Under the pieces are notes generated by a model, which saw only the letters and a list, made by a program, of their open reading frames with translations, was not told where the DNA came from and did no database searches. A program made the translations under genes and the position numbers. From the NCBI GenBank assembly GCA_051016155.1, contig CP136537.1:930001-994000 (forward strand): a DNA stretch of 64,000 bases, given 5' to 3'. Shown here in pieces: positions 28,585 through 38,036 of this stretch (positions within the stretch are counted from its first letter, which is position 1; each line of letters starts with the position of its first letter). This stretch comes from RCC90-49c sp051016155 (GTDB taxonomy: Bacteria > Bacteroidota > Bacteroidia > Cytophagales > Amoebophilaceae).

Positions 28585-29705
28585 TCTCCTGGCGGAATGT
28601 CCCAGCCGTATTTTTCATTGAGATAATCAATCTCATGCCTTGCACTGAGCAAGTACACATTAGGGCCTAGCTGTCGCTCTATTAGCACTAGTTTGTCATG
28701 CTCTTGCTGCGTTTTTCCCACAATTTCTTCAATAATGTTTTCTAAGCTCACAATACCTGCAGTGCCTCCAAATTCGTCTACAACTAGCGCCAAACTCTTG
28801 CCTTCTTGGGTAAGCTGTGCCATAACCTCGCTGGCCAGGTTAGTCTCTGACACAATGACGATGGGCACAAGGATGCTTTCCATGTGTTTGGGCTTTTTGA
28901 AGAGTTCTTTGGAGTGACAATAGCCAATAATATCGTCGATATCATTCCTGTAGACTAGAATTTTGGCGTAATCACTTTTAATGACGGCTTGCTTGAGCGC
29001 TTCTATTCCATCGCCAATGCTGATAGCCACAATCTCTGTTCTAGGAATCAGACAGTCTCTGACTTTTAGATTCCTGAATTCTATGAGATTACTCACAAGT
29101 CTGGCACTTACCCCAGCAGGCATTTTCTCATTGATGTTGAGGGTGTTTTTGATAAAAGCATGTAAATCGGTTAAGCCAAAGGCCGGTCGTGTTTTCTGGT
29201 ATTGCTGTCTTAAAACATAGGTGAAGAAGAACTTGGCAATGGCAGTAGTCATTCCCACCAAGGGGCTGAGCACCAAAGTGAGCAATGCTATGGGTAACGC
29301 GAAAAAAGAGAGAAGGCGGTTGGGAATTAGAAGGAAAATACTCTTGGGAATGAACTCAGCCACTATCAATATCCCTAGCGTCGAGAGCAACGTTTGAAGT
29401 GAGAGGATGAAAGCGCTGTTGTTGATAGCAGCAGGTAGATAAATGGGTAGAACCGTGTCTAACACCTGGGTCATGTAAGTGCTGTACACCACCAGCGCAG
29501 CAGTGTTTCCCAGTAGCATAGCACTAATAAAGCGGTCTGGGTGTTCTAAAAAGAAAGTTAAAATCCTACCAGAGAGGGGCTTACGCTCCCCCTCGAGTCT
29601 CATTACTAGTTTGTCTGCTGCCAAAAAGGCAATCTCTATGCCTGAGAAGAAAGCAGAAAAGATGAGGGCACTAACAATGATAATAATGGAATACGGCTCT
29701 GTCAT
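28422..29705 (-). CDS. CNNM/CBS-domain membrane protein (GldE-like)
   Basis: A 427-residue protein of the CorC/HlyC/CNNM family, called GldE in gliding Bacteroidota. It has four hydrophobic segments in the N-terminal DUF21 domain (opening SALIFSAFFSGIEIAFLAAD). A tandem CBS pair follows (LIPRTEIVAISIGD, VVDEFGGTAGIVSLENIIEE). The C-terminal CorC_HlyC domain includes GDYDTLGGLIISVTERIP. Roles proposed for the family include divalent-cation transport and, in Bacteroidota, lipoprotein or motility functions. Its 3' end overlaps rnhA on the opposite strand by 163 bp. lptC lies 63 bp upstream, so both may share a transcript. Confidence 0.87.
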   Translation of the reverse strand: MTEPYSIIIIVSALIFSAFFSGIEIAFLAADKLVMRLEGERKPLSGRILTFFLEHPDRFISAMLLGNTAALVVYSTYMTQVLDTVLPIYLPAAINNSAFILSLQTLLSTLGILIVAEFIPKSIFLLIPNRLLSFFALPIALLTLVLSPLVGMTTAIAKFFFTYVLRQQYQKTRPAFGLTDLHAFIKNTLNINEKMPAGVSARLVSNLIEFRNLKVRDCLIPRTEIVAISIGDGIEALKQAVIKSDYAKILVYRNDIDDIIGYCHSKELFKKPKHMESILVPIVIVSETNLASEVMAQLTQEGKSLALVVDEFGGTAGIVSLENIIEEIVGKTQQEHDKLVLIERQLGPNVYLLSARHEIDYLNEKYGWDIPPGDYDTLGGLIISVTERIPDLEETVEVGTFTFTIVSIEDTRISTIKMTIDKPVEEQ

Positions 29706-29768
29706 GTTTTTACTTAAACTATGCCCCCAGTGCTGTACAAAATCCCAATCTATGCGCTGATAAAGCGG

Positions 29769-30314
29769 CTATTCTGCAGCTGAGTCAACATTAAAGTTAC
29801 CTTGAGGCTTAGGGACACTATAATGGCTCAAGTCTCGCTTGGCCGTCAGTCCCTCACCAGTAAGCATATCATGTTCTGTTTCTATTCTAATGAACTTGTC
29901 GGTATAGAATGTATCCGTTTCAGGATCAAAGTACAGCATATCTGTGTTAAGCTGTTTCTTTTCGCGCAAACTTTTGATTTCTACATCTCCTCTGAATTCG
30001 TACACCTTTTTTTCTGACCAGTAATAAGCACTATTGGCCCTGCCAGTCACTGATATCTTTAGCTCCGTGGACTTTTCTTGGTCCGCTTGATAAAAAGATA
30101 AGTGTACCCCTTCAGGGTAGGCCTTGTCACCGTTCTCATAATGCAGTGCTTTTTTAGTAGTGAAGATATACTTAACGACACCATTTTCACTGCAGATCGT
30201 CTCCAGCTGTGTCGATTCTAATGCAGGGCCTTCGTAGAGCGGCCCTTCTTCGTTGGCAAACCCAAAGACCAAACTAAGTAGCAAGGGAGTAAAGAAATAA
30301 TACTTAGTATTCAT
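29769..30314 (-). CDS. lptC: LptC-like LPS export protein
   Basis: Periplasmic, membrane-anchored link of the LPS transport bridge. The longer ORF begins at 30509, but Met66 of that frame (MNTKYYFFTPLLLSLVFG) opens a normal signal-anchor, so the start is set at 30314, giving 181 residues. The beta-jellyroll pattern follows: TICSENGVVKYIFTTKKALH, LSFYQADQEKSTELKIS, ANSAYYWSEKKVYEFRGDVE, TDMLYFDPETDTFYTDKFIR. The last strings (YFDPETDTFYTDKF, ITEHD-type ending in GEGLTA) are characteristic of Bacteroidota LptC. The upstream 65 codons are cysteine-rich and not family-like. Confidence 0.8.
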   Translation of the reverse strand: MNTKYYFFTPLLLSLVFGFANEEGPLYEGPALESTQLETICSENGVVKYIFTTKKALHYENGDKAYPEGVHLSFYQADQEKSTELKISVTGRANSAYYWSEKKVYEFRGDVEIKSLREKKQLNTDMLYFDPETDTFYTDKFIRIETEHDMLTGEGLTAKRDLSHYSVPKPQGNFNVDSAAE

Positions 30315-30602
30315 CGATAGTGTATATGCTGCGTCTAACACAGCGTGTTCATGGTGATCTTTCGTATCGTACTCGAACAGGCGGATGCCTCTGGAGCAAG
30401 ATACGTAATCTATCCGTCCGCTACATAGATGATCACTGGGCAAAGGGCAATCACACAGCCTATTGATGTACTTCCTATTTTTATCACGCTGTGTAGAAGT
30501 TCTCTCCACACCAGCGTAAATTTCTTCTTTTTTGCTGCCTACGTCGCTAAATTTGTAAACGCAGCTGCACAGTACCTCATCATCTAGTCGTCACAACACC
30601 GT

Positions 30603-31622
30603 ATGCTTGAGCAAATCAAAACACTACATGCTGAAATAGCGCACTTCCAGGCCAAAGATCAAGCAACGTTAGAAGCTTTTCGCCAGCAGTTCATAGCCAA
30701 AAAAGGGACTGTGACAGCGCTCTTCGCCGATCTCAAAAGTGTCGAACCTGCCCAAAAAAAGACATTAGGAGCAGCCCTAAATGAACTCAAAGCTGCTGCC
30801 CAAGAAAAATTCAAGCAGCTCGTCGACCAAGTAAATGCTACTAGTCAAGAAGTAGTAGCCCCAACAGAAGACCTAACACTACCTCCTGCCAACAGTACGC
30901 TAGGGGCACTGCACCCCTTATCAATCGTGCGTGATAAGATCATCGCTTTATTTGAGAAAATAGGCTTTAATATCTCCGAAGGACCCGAAGTTGAAGATGA
31001 CTGGCACAACTTCACTGCGCTTAATTTTCCTGACAACCATCCAGCTCGAGATATGCAGGACACCTTTTTTGTGGGAGAGGGAAAGGCATTACGCACCCAC
31101 ACCTCCTCTGTGCAAGTGCGTGTTATGGAAAACCAGCCCTTGCCTATACGTACTATCTCGCCAGGCAGGGTCTTCCGCAATGAAGCAATTTCAGCCCGTG
31201 CACATTGCATTTTTCACCAAATAGAAGGGCTGTATATCGACCGCAACGTAAGCCTAGCAGACCTCAAGGAGACGTTGCTGTATTTTGTGCACGAGCTATT
31301 TGGAAACGATACGCAGCTCCGCTTTAGACCTTCTTACTTCCCCTTTACAGAACCGAGCGCTGAGCTAGACATTGACTGTCGCATTTGTAGAGGCCAGGGG
31401 TGCCATGTTTGCAAATACACAGGCTGGGTAGAAATTTTAGGGGCTGGCATGGTCGATCCTCAAGTGCTTACCAACTGTCGTATTGACCCAGAGACTTACA
31501 CAGGCTTTGCTTTTGGCATGGGAGTAGAACGCATTGCCATGCTACAATACCAAATTGATGACCTACGCTTGTTCACAGAGAATGATGTTAGGTTTCTTAG
31601 GCAGTTCACTGCACTACGCTAA
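30603..31622 (+). CDS. pheS: Phenylalanyl-tRNA synthetase alpha subunit
   Basis: Catalytic alpha subunit of the class II (alpha-beta)2 PheRS. The 339-residue product has an N-terminal coiled coil for tRNA binding (residues 1-85), then class II motif 2 around FRNEAISARAHCIFHQIEGL and motif 3 GFAFGMGVERIAMLQYQIDD. A four-cysteine knuckle, DCRICRGQGCHVCKYTGW, lies before motif 3, as in many bacterial PheS proteins. The beta subunit gene pheT is not adjacent. The start at 30603 is an ATG preceding LEQIKTLHAEI. Confidence 0.96.
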   Translation: MLEQIKTLHAEIAHFQAKDQATLEAFRQQFIAKKGTVTALFADLKSVEPAQKKTLGAALNELKAAAQEKFKQLVDQVNATSQEVVAPTEDLTLPPANSTLGALHPLSIVRDKIIALFEKIGFNISEGPEVEDDWHNFTALNFPDNHPARDMQDTFFVGEGKALRTHTSSVQVRVMENQPLPIRTISPGRVFRNEAISARAHCIFHQIEGLYIDRNVSLADLKETLLYFVHELFGNDTQLRFRPSYFPFTEPSAELDIDCRICRGQGCHVCKYTGWVEILGAGMVDPQVLTNCRIDPETYTGFAFGMGVERIAMLQYQIDDLRLFTENDVRFLRQFTALR

Positions 31623-31676
31623 AGCCATTACGCTCTATTTTTACTTATCTTCGTGTTCGAACGCAACTAGAGAAAA

Positions 31677-32087
31677 ATGACGAGTACAACTACTTTTTCC
31701 ATGATTAAGCCCGATGCAGTCAAGAACAAGCACGTCGGCGCTATTATCCAAATGATAGAACAAGCGGGCTTCACTATACAAGCCCTCAAAATGACACAGC
31801 TCACGCCCCAAACAGCAGGCCAGTTCTATGAAGTTCATAAAGAGCGTCCTTTTTACAAGCAAATGTGTCAAGACGTCGCTGCTGGCCCTGTTGTGGCTAT
31901 GACTCTGGCCAAAGAAAATGCTGTAGCTGACTTCAGAACGCTTATCGGAGCTACTGACCCTGCTCAGGCAGCCGAAGGGACTATCCGACAGCGTTTTGGG
32001 CAATCTATCGATGCCAATGCCATACACGGCTCTGATGCAGACGCAACCGCCGCGGTAGAAAATAACTTCTTCTTTCCTAAGACATAG
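31677..32087 (+). CDS. ndk: Nucleoside diphosphate kinase
   Basis: Transfers the gamma phosphate of NTPs to NDPs through a phospho-histidine. The 136-residue product is full length. Conserved strings are FSMIKPDAVKNKHVGAII, YEVHKERPFYKQM, the nucleotide-loop IGATDPAQAAEGTIRQRFG, and the active His in NAIHGSDADATA. It is followed after 8 bp by a degraded paralogue in the same direction, probably on the same transcript. Confidence 0.95.
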   Translation: MTSTTTFSMIKPDAVKNKHVGAIIQMIEQAGFTIQALKMTQLTPQTAGQFYEVHKERPFYKQMCQDVAAGPVVAMTLAKENAVADFRTLIGATDPAQAAEGTIRQRFGQSIDANAIHGSDADATAAVENNFFFPKT

Positions 32088-32095
32088 AGCAGCCC

Positions 32096-32476
32096 ATGGC
32101 CAACATAACTACGTTTGCCATGATCAAGCCTGATGCAGTGAAGGACAAGCTCGTGGAAGCCATCATCTACAAGATAGAGGAAGCTGGCTTTAGCATTCAA
32201 GCGCTCAAGATGACACAACTCACGCTCCCAAACGCTGCTGCGTTCTATGAAGTCCATAAAGAGTGTTCTTTCTATGAACAGATGTACACTTTCATAGCCT
32301 CTGGCCCTGTCGTAGCCCTGGTGTTGGCCAAAACAAATGCGGTAGTTGACTTTGGCCAGCTCAAAGAGTGCCTCCGTAGAAAGTGGGCTAGCTCCAGAAC
32401 TCACAATGCAATACATGGTGCAGACGCAACTGCTGCCCAAGAAATCGCTTTCTTTTTTCCTGAAATGAGCACGTAA
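32096..32476 (+). CDS. Degenerate nucleoside diphosphate kinase paralogue
   Basis: Tandem duplicate of the preceding ndk (126 residues). The first 80 residues track it closely (FAMIKPDAVKDKLVEAIIY, YEVHKECSFYEQM). It lacks the GATDPAQAAEGTIR nucleotide-binding loop, replaced by the unrelated FGQLKECLRRKWASSR, while the active His survives in NAIHGADATAA. Kinase activity is doubtful because the missing loop contains the catalytic Arg of GTIR. It could be a decaying copy or a changed function. The frame is intact, with no stop or shift. Confidence 0.75.
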   Translation: MANITTFAMIKPDAVKDKLVEAIIYKIEEAGFSIQALKMTQLTLPNAAAFYEVHKECSFYEQMYTFIASGPVVALVLAKTNAVVDFGQLKECLRRKWASSRTHNAIHGADATAAQEIAFFFPEMST

Positions 32477-32595
32477 TGGTCTCTGAAAAAGGATAAGCTT
32501 AGCAGTGAGTAAGTACTGAATGCTGTTGGCCACACTTGCCGCGACGAGGCTTGGCCTGACGTGTTGGCTGCGCAAATGCCTTCCTAGTACAAGCA
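32477..32595. other. Gap after the ndk pair
   Basis: About 120 bp with nothing recognised. The remainder of the 357-bp intergenic region is an octamer-type element followed by about 115 bp with no recognised feature. Confidence 0.35.
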
Positions 32596-32716
32596 GAGGC
32601 TGTTGCAAAATAGCACCAATCACACACTGATAAGCTTTTCAAATAGGCTGTCTTTGAGGTAAGAAAAGCTTGTTAAATCGCACTGTCACAAAACCACCCA
32701 ATCATGCAATAGTCTC
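32596..32716 (+). mobile_element. Octamer-type MITE-like element, full copy
   Basis: A 121-bp copy from GAGGCTGTTGCAAAATAG to ATGCAATAGTCTC, with octamers such as ATCGCACT GTCACAAA ACCACCCA. Here the usual ATGG is ATAG. No exact target duplication is visible (AAGCA left, GAACC right). Confidence 0.75.
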
Positions 32717-32833
32717 GAACCAAGCAGCTTGGCCACAAAAAACGCTTGTTATTCTCAATGATTGCATGATATTACCGCTATTCCATTCTGAGTAACAATA
32801 ACGTTATACACGACGAATGATCACTGACAACCA

Positions 32834-34462
32834 ATGAAGAAACTTCCGATTGGTATTCAAAGCATTGAGAAAATCCTTGGCAAAGGTGACTACATCTATG
32901 TCGACAAGACCCTGTTTGCCCTGCAATTGATCGAGGGAGACGCACCGCATTACTTCCTCTCTCGCCCCAGAAGGTTTGGTAAATCACTGTTCTTGAGTAC
33001 ACTAGAAGAGATTTTCAAAGGGAACAAAACGCTCTTTAAGGACTGTAAGATTTATGACAGTGATTACGAATGGCCAGTACATCCTGTGCTCTATTTTGAC
33101 TTTGGAGAGATTGCCAATGAAACACCTGCAGCGCTGAGTACAGGCTTAAATGAAGCCTTAGAGGACCTAGGTGAGCTATACGGAATCACTGTCAGAGGCG
33201 CTTCCTACCAATCAAAACTCAAAAGATTGATTACAGCGCTGGCTGAGAAGGACCCTGTTGTCGTATTGGTGGATGAGTACGATAAGCCTATCATTGACAA
33301 CCTTCACAGCCCCAAGGAGGCCGAAGAGAATCGAAAGCTGCTACAGAGTTTCTTTAGTACACTCAAAAGTCGAGGAAAGCACGTGCGCTTCACTTTTGTG
33401 ACAGGAATCAGTAAGTTTTCGCAGGTTTCGCTCTTCTCTGGAGCCAACCATTTAGATGACATCACCATGGACCCTCACCATGCAAGCATGATGGGATACA
33501 CCGAGGAAGAACTCCTCCAGTACTTTGATCACCACCTCTTGGCTGTTACTGAAGAACGAAACGCACAAGGGCAATCCAGTACCGAAAAAGATGTATTAGC
33601 AGAAATAAAACAGTGGTACAATGGTTATCGCTTCTCCAAAGCAGATACTTATGTCTACAACCCTTTTTCTACCCTTAAGTTTCTAAGGGCAAGAACGCCT
33701 AAAAGCTATTGGTACGCCACTGGAACGCCTTCTTTTTTGATTGAACAAGTCAGCAAGCATCCACAGGTAGTTCCTCCCCTAGCTGGCATTGTTGCTGAGG
33801 AGAGCGCCTTGATGGACATTAGTAGCCTGGAGGAGATCGACTTGAAGGCTTTGATGTTTCAGACGGGGTATCTGACGATTCAAGCGTACCAGACGGGCAA
33901 TGAAGAGGATGAAGGCGCTTATACGCTGGACTTTCCTAACCGAGAGGTAAGACGGGCCTTTTTTGCTTCGCTCTTAAAAGAGTTTGCTAGGATCGATCCG
34001 CAGGGTGTAACTCGTGCCGCCAAGCAGCTCAGAGAAGATTTGACTATGTATAACCTGGAAGCGTTTATCAAGACGATCAACATCCACTTGGCCAAGATTC
34101 CTTATTACGTCTCTCAAGACGCCAAGGAGGGCTTTTACCAGGCTGTCTTTTTCACCCTGCTCGAGAAATCAGGGATCAGGACGCAAGCTGAAGTGCCTAC
34201 GAATATTGGACGCATTGATCTAGTGGCGCAGCTACCAGCGGCCACGGTGATCTTTGAGCTGAAGCGGGATCAGACAGCGACCTTGGCGTTGGATCAGGCC
34301 CGCTGCAAGGAATACTGCATGCGGTATGTACAGCCAGGCAAGGAGCTCCTGGTCGTAGGCATCAACTTCTCTTCTGCAACGCGCAATATTGATAGTTGGC
34401 AGGGTGAGCTATTGGATGAAAGAGGGGAAAGGGTCCGTGTCTTGCGACCTATACCAGCGTAG
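32834..34462 (+). CDS. AAA-ATPase / PD-(D/E)XK nuclease protein, tandem copy 1
   Basis: A 542-residue protein of the DUF1703 type (AAA-ATPase-like domain plus C-terminal PDDEXK domain). Residues 1-60 contain IEKILGKGDYIYVDKTLFAL and the Walker A-like RPRRFGKS at 44-51. Walker B is VVLVDEYDKPI at 143-153. The nuclease-fold motif is D462 (GRIDLVAQL) followed by E475 and K477 (IFELK). Family function is unproven; members are widespread in intracellular and gut bacteria. This copy differs from copies 2 and 3 mainly in residues 86-175 (YFDFGEIANETPAALSTGLN), while its C-terminal two thirds match copy 2. Confidence 0.85.
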   Translation: MKKLPIGIQSIEKILGKGDYIYVDKTLFALQLIEGDAPHYFLSRPRRFGKSLFLSTLEEIFKGNKTLFKDCKIYDSDYEWPVHPVLYFDFGEIANETPAALSTGLNEALEDLGELYGITVRGASYQSKLKRLITALAEKDPVVVLVDEYDKPIIDNLHSPKEAEENRKLLQSFFSTLKSRGKHVRFTFVTGISKFSQVSLFSGANHLDDITMDPHHASMMGYTEEELLQYFDHHLLAVTEERNAQGQSSTEKDVLAEIKQWYNGYRFSKADTYVYNPFSTLKFLRARTPKSYWYATGTPSFLIEQVSKHPQVVPPLAGIVAEESALMDISSLEEIDLKALMFQTGYLTIQAYQTGNEEDEGAYTLDFPNREVRRAFFASLLKEFARIDPQGVTRAAKQLREDLTMYNLEAFIKTINIHLAKIPYYVSQDAKEGFYQAVFFTLLEKSGIRTQAEVPTNIGRIDLVAQLPAATVIFELKRDQTATLALDQARCKEYCMRYVQPGKELLVVGINFSSATRNIDSWQGELLDERGERVRVLRPIPA

Positions 34463-34599
34463 AGATAAGGAGAGTGCCAGGAGGCTCGTACCAATTGATA
34501 TGATAGGGGAATAATTATACGGCATTTAACTTTTGATGCTGCACCCAATAGACGAGATTAGAAAGATTATATCATCATTTAATTGATCACTGACAACCA
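34463..34599. repeat. 137-bp spacer of the 1766-bp tandem unit
   Basis: The spacers between copies 1-2 and 2-3 have the same length and are nearly identical (AGATAAGGAGAGTGCCAGG at the start, TGATCACTGACAACCAATG at the next start codon). The repeat unit is exactly 1766 bp in both cases. Confidence 0.9.
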
Positions 34600-36228
34600 A
34601 TGAAGAAACTTCCAATTGGAATTCAGAGCATTGAGAAAATCCTTGGCAAAGGTGACTACATCTATGTCGACAAGACCCTGTTTGCCCTGCAATTGATCGA
34701 GGGAGACGCACCGCACTACTTCTTCTCTCGCCCCAGAAGGTTTGGTAAATCACTGTTCTTGAGTACGCTAGAAGAGATTTTCAAAGGGAACAAAGCGCTC
34801 TTTAAGGACTGTAAGATTTATGACAGTGATTACGAATGGCCGGTACATCCTGTCTTATCTCTCAACTTTGCAGAAATTCTCAACGAAACTACGCAAGATT
34901 TAAAAGACAGTTTGAGGAGAAGCCTGGCAGAGCTCGCAGCTGAGCACGAGACAAAAATAGAGCTACCCTCAGTCCAAGAAGGGATTAAAAACCTTATTAA
35001 AGCGCTCTACAGAGAAAAGCGTGTCGTTGTACTAGTAGACGAGTACGACAAACCGATCATTGACCACCTTCACAATCCAGCGGTAGCAGAAAGCAACCGT
35101 CAGCTGCTACAAAGCTTTTTTGGGGCGCTGAAAAACCTAGACAAATATGTGCGCTTCACTTTTGTGACAGGAATCAGCAAGTTTTCGCAGGTTTCGCTCT
35201 TCTCTGGAGCCAACCATTTAGATGACATCACCATGGACCCTCACCATGCAAGCATGATGGGATACACCGAGGAAGAACTCCTCCAGTACTTTGATCATCA
35301 CCTCCTGGCTGTTACTGAAGAACGAAACGCACAAGGGCAATCCATTACCGAAAAAGATGTATTGGCAGAAATAAAACAGTGGTACAATGGTTATCGCTTC
35401 TCCAAAGCAGATACTTATGTCTACAACCCTTTTTCTACGCTTAAGTTTCTAGGGGCAAGAGCGCCCAAAAGCTATTGGTACGCCACTGGAACGCCTTCTT
35501 TTTTGATTGAACAAGTCAGCAAGCATCCACAGGTAGTTCCTCCCCTAGCTGGCATTGTTGCTGAGGAGAGCGCCTTGATGGACATTAGTAGCCTGGAGGA
35601 GATCGACTTGAAGGCTTTGATGTTTCAGACGGGGTACCTGACAATTCAAGCGTACCAGACAGGCAATGAAGAGGAAGAAGGCGCTTATACGCTGGACTTT
35701 CCTAACCGAGAGGTAAGACGAGCCTTTTTTGCTTCGCTCTTAAAAGAGTTTGCTAGGATCGATCCGCAGGGTGTAACTCGTGCCGCCAAGCAGCTCAGAG
35801 AAGATTTGACTACGTATAACCTGGAAGCGTTTATCAAGACGATCAACATCCACTTGGCCAAGATTCCTTATTACGTCTCTCAAGACGCCAAGGAGGGCTT
35901 TTACCAAGCTGTCTTTTTCACCCTGCTCGAGAAATCAGGGATCAGGACGCAAGCTGAAGTGCCTACGAATATTGGACGCATTGATCTAGTGGCGCAGCTA
36001 CCAGCGGCTACGGTGATCTTTGAGCTGAAACGGGATCAGACAGCGACCTTGGCGTTGGATCAGGCCCGCTGCAAGGAATACTGCATGCGGTATGTACAGC
36101 CAGGCAAAGAGCTCCTGGTCATGGGCATCAACTTCTCTTCTGCAACGCGCAATATTGATAGTTGGCAGGGTGAGCTATTGGATGAAAGAGGGGAAAGGGT
36201 CCGTGTCTTGCGACCTATACCAGCGTAG
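34600..36228 (+). CDS. AAA-ATPase / PD-(D/E)XK nuclease protein, tandem copy 2
   Basis: Same 542-residue architecture and motifs as copy 1. It is a mosaic: residues 1-206 are essentially those of copy 3 (LSLNFAEILNETTQDLKDSL in the variable part), and from about residue 207 on it follows copy 1 (HLDDITMDPHHASMM). That pattern points to recombination or gene conversion within the array. All motifs for ATP binding and the nuclease fold are intact, so the copy may be functional. The start is the same TGACAACCAATG context. Confidence 0.85.
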   Translation: MKKLPIGIQSIEKILGKGDYIYVDKTLFALQLIEGDAPHYFFSRPRRFGKSLFLSTLEEIFKGNKALFKDCKIYDSDYEWPVHPVLSLNFAEILNETTQDLKDSLRRSLAELAAEHETKIELPSVQEGIKNLIKALYREKRVVVLVDEYDKPIIDHLHNPAVAESNRQLLQSFFGALKNLDKYVRFTFVTGISKFSQVSLFSGANHLDDITMDPHHASMMGYTEEELLQYFDHHLLAVTEERNAQGQSITEKDVLAEIKQWYNGYRFSKADTYVYNPFSTLKFLGARAPKSYWYATGTPSFLIEQVSKHPQVVPPLAGIVAEESALMDISSLEEIDLKALMFQTGYLTIQAYQTGNEEEEGAYTLDFPNREVRRAFFASLLKEFARIDPQGVTRAAKQLREDLTTYNLEAFIKTINIHLAKIPYYVSQDAKEGFYQAVFFTLLEKSGIRTQAEVPTNIGRIDLVAQLPAATVIFELKRDQTATLALDQARCKEYCMRYVQPGKELLVMGINFSSATRNIDSWQGELLDERGERVRVLRPIPA

Positions 36229-36365
36229 AGATAAGGAGAGTGCCAGGAGGCTCGTACCAATTGATATGATAGGGGAATAATTATACGGCATTTAACTTTT
36301 GATGCTGCACCCAATAAACGAGATTGGAAAGATTATATCATCATTTAATTGATCACTGACAACCA
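36229..36365. repeat. Second 137-bp spacer of the tandem array
   Basis: Near-identical to the spacer at 34463. The sequence downstream of copy 3 is unrelated, so the duplication boundary lies in this spacer type. Confidence 0.88.
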
Positions 36366-37994
36366 ATGAAGAAACTTCCAATTGGAATTCAGAGCATTGA
36401 GAAAATCCTTGGCAAAGGTGACTACATCTATGTCGACAAGACCCTGTTTGCCCTGCAATTGATCGAGGGAGACGCACCGCACTATTTCTTCTCTCGCCCC
36501 AGAAGGTTTGGTAAATCACTGTTCTTGAGTACGCTAGAAGAGATTTTCAAGGGGAACAAAGCGCTCTTTAAGGACTGTAAGATTTATGACAGTGATTACG
36601 AATGGCCAGTACATCCTGTCTTATCTCTCAACTTTGCAGAGATTCTCAACGAAACTACGCAAGATTTAAAAGACAGTTTGAGGAGAAGCCTGGCAGAGCT
36701 CGCAGCTGAGCACGAGACAAAAATAGAGCTACCCTCAGTCCAAGAAGGGATTAAAAACCTTATTAAAGCGCTCTACAGAGAAAAGCGTGTCGTTGTACTA
36801 GTAGACGAGTACGACAAACCGATCATTGACCACCTTCACAATCCAGCGGTAGCAGAAAGCAACCGTCAGCTGCTACAAAGCTTTTTTGGGGCGCTGAAAA
36901 ACCTAGACAAATATGTGCGCTTCACTTTTGTGACAGGAATCAGCAAGTTTTCGCAGGTTTCGCTCTTCTCTGGAGCCAATCACTTGAAGGACATTACCAT
37001 CAGCCCCCAGTATGCAAGCATGATGGGCTACACCGAGGAAGAACTCCTCCAGTACTTTGATCAGCACCTCCAGGCTGTTACTGAAGAACGAAACGCACAA
37101 GGGCAATCCATTACCGAAAAAGATGTATTAGCAGAAATAAAACAGTGGTACAATGGCTATCGCTTCTCCAAAGCAGATACTTATGTCTACAACCCTTTTT
37201 CTACACTTAATTTCCTCGATGAAAGAACCCCCAAAAGCTATTGGTATGCCACTGGCACGCCTTCTTTTTTGATTGAACAAGTCAGCAAGCATCCACAGGT
37301 GGTCCTTCCGCTAGCTGGCATTGTTGCTGATGAAAGCGCCTTGATGGACATTAGTAGCCTGGAGGAGATCGACTTGAAGGCTTTGATGTTTCAGACGGGG
37401 TATCTGACGATTCAAGCGTACCAGACAGGCAATGAAGAGGAAGAAGGCGCTTATACGCTGGACTTTCCTAACCGAGAGGTAAGACGGGCCTTTTTTGCTT
37501 CGCTCTTAAAAGAGTTTGCTAGGATCGATCCGCAGGGGGTGACTCGTGCCGCCAAGCAGCTCAGAGAAGATTTGACTACGTATAACCTGGAAGCGTTTAC
37601 CAAGACGATCAGCATCCACTTGGCCAAGATTCCTTATTACGTCTCTCAAGACGCCAAGGAGGGCTTTTACCAGGCTGTCTTTTTCACACTGCTCGAGAAA
37701 TCAGGGATCAGGACGCAAGCTGAAGTGCCTACGAATATTGGACGCATTGATCTAGTGGCGCAGCTACCAGCGGCTACGGTGATCTTTGAGCTGAAACGGG
37801 ATCAGACAGCGACCTTGGCGTTGGATCAGGCCCGCTGCAAGGAATACTGCATGCGGTATGTACAGCCAGGCAAGGAGCTCCTGGTCGTAGGCATCAACTT
37901 CTCTTCTGCAACGCGCAATATTGATAGTTGGCAGGGTGAGCTATTGGATGAAAGAGGGGAAAGGGTCCGTGTCTTGCGACCTACGCCAGCGTAG
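36366..37994 (+). CDS. AAA-ATPase / PD-(D/E)XK nuclease protein, tandem copy 3
   Basis: Third head-to-tail copy, 542 residues. It shares the first 206 residues with copy 2. It then has private substitutions: HLKDITISPQYASMM for HLDDITMDPHHASMM, FDQHLQAV for FDHHLLAV, and LNFLDERTPKS for LKFLGARAPKS. Walker A (RPRRFGKS), Walker B (VDEYDKPI) and the D-ExK nuclease motif are all preserved. Preservation of every motif in three copies argues for selection or for very recent duplication. Confidence 0.85.
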   Translation: MKKLPIGIQSIEKILGKGDYIYVDKTLFALQLIEGDAPHYFFSRPRRFGKSLFLSTLEEIFKGNKALFKDCKIYDSDYEWPVHPVLSLNFAEILNETTQDLKDSLRRSLAELAAEHETKIELPSVQEGIKNLIKALYREKRVVVLVDEYDKPIIDHLHNPAVAESNRQLLQSFFGALKNLDKYVRFTFVTGISKFSQVSLFSGANHLKDITISPQYASMMGYTEEELLQYFDQHLQAVTEERNAQGQSITEKDVLAEIKQWYNGYRFSKADTYVYNPFSTLNFLDERTPKSYWYATGTPSFLIEQVSKHPQVVLPLAGIVADESALMDISSLEEIDLKALMFQTGYLTIQAYQTGNEEEEGAYTLDFPNREVRRAFFASLLKEFARIDPQGVTRAAKQLREDLTTYNLEAFTKTISIHLAKIPYYVSQDAKEGFYQAVFFTLLEKSGIRTQAEVPTNIGRIDLVAQLPAATVIFELKRDQTATLALDQARCKEYCMRYVQPGKELLVVGINFSSATRNIDSWQGELLDERGERVRVLRPTPA

Positions 37995-38036
37995 AGCCAA
38001 AGGGTAGCGAGAAGATTTGCACCAAGTTAGGACGTC

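Noticed and set aside
30315..30509. Longer N-terminus for the LptC-like gene
   Set aside because: The 65 extra codons are cysteine-rich and would bury the signal-anchor that begins at Met66.
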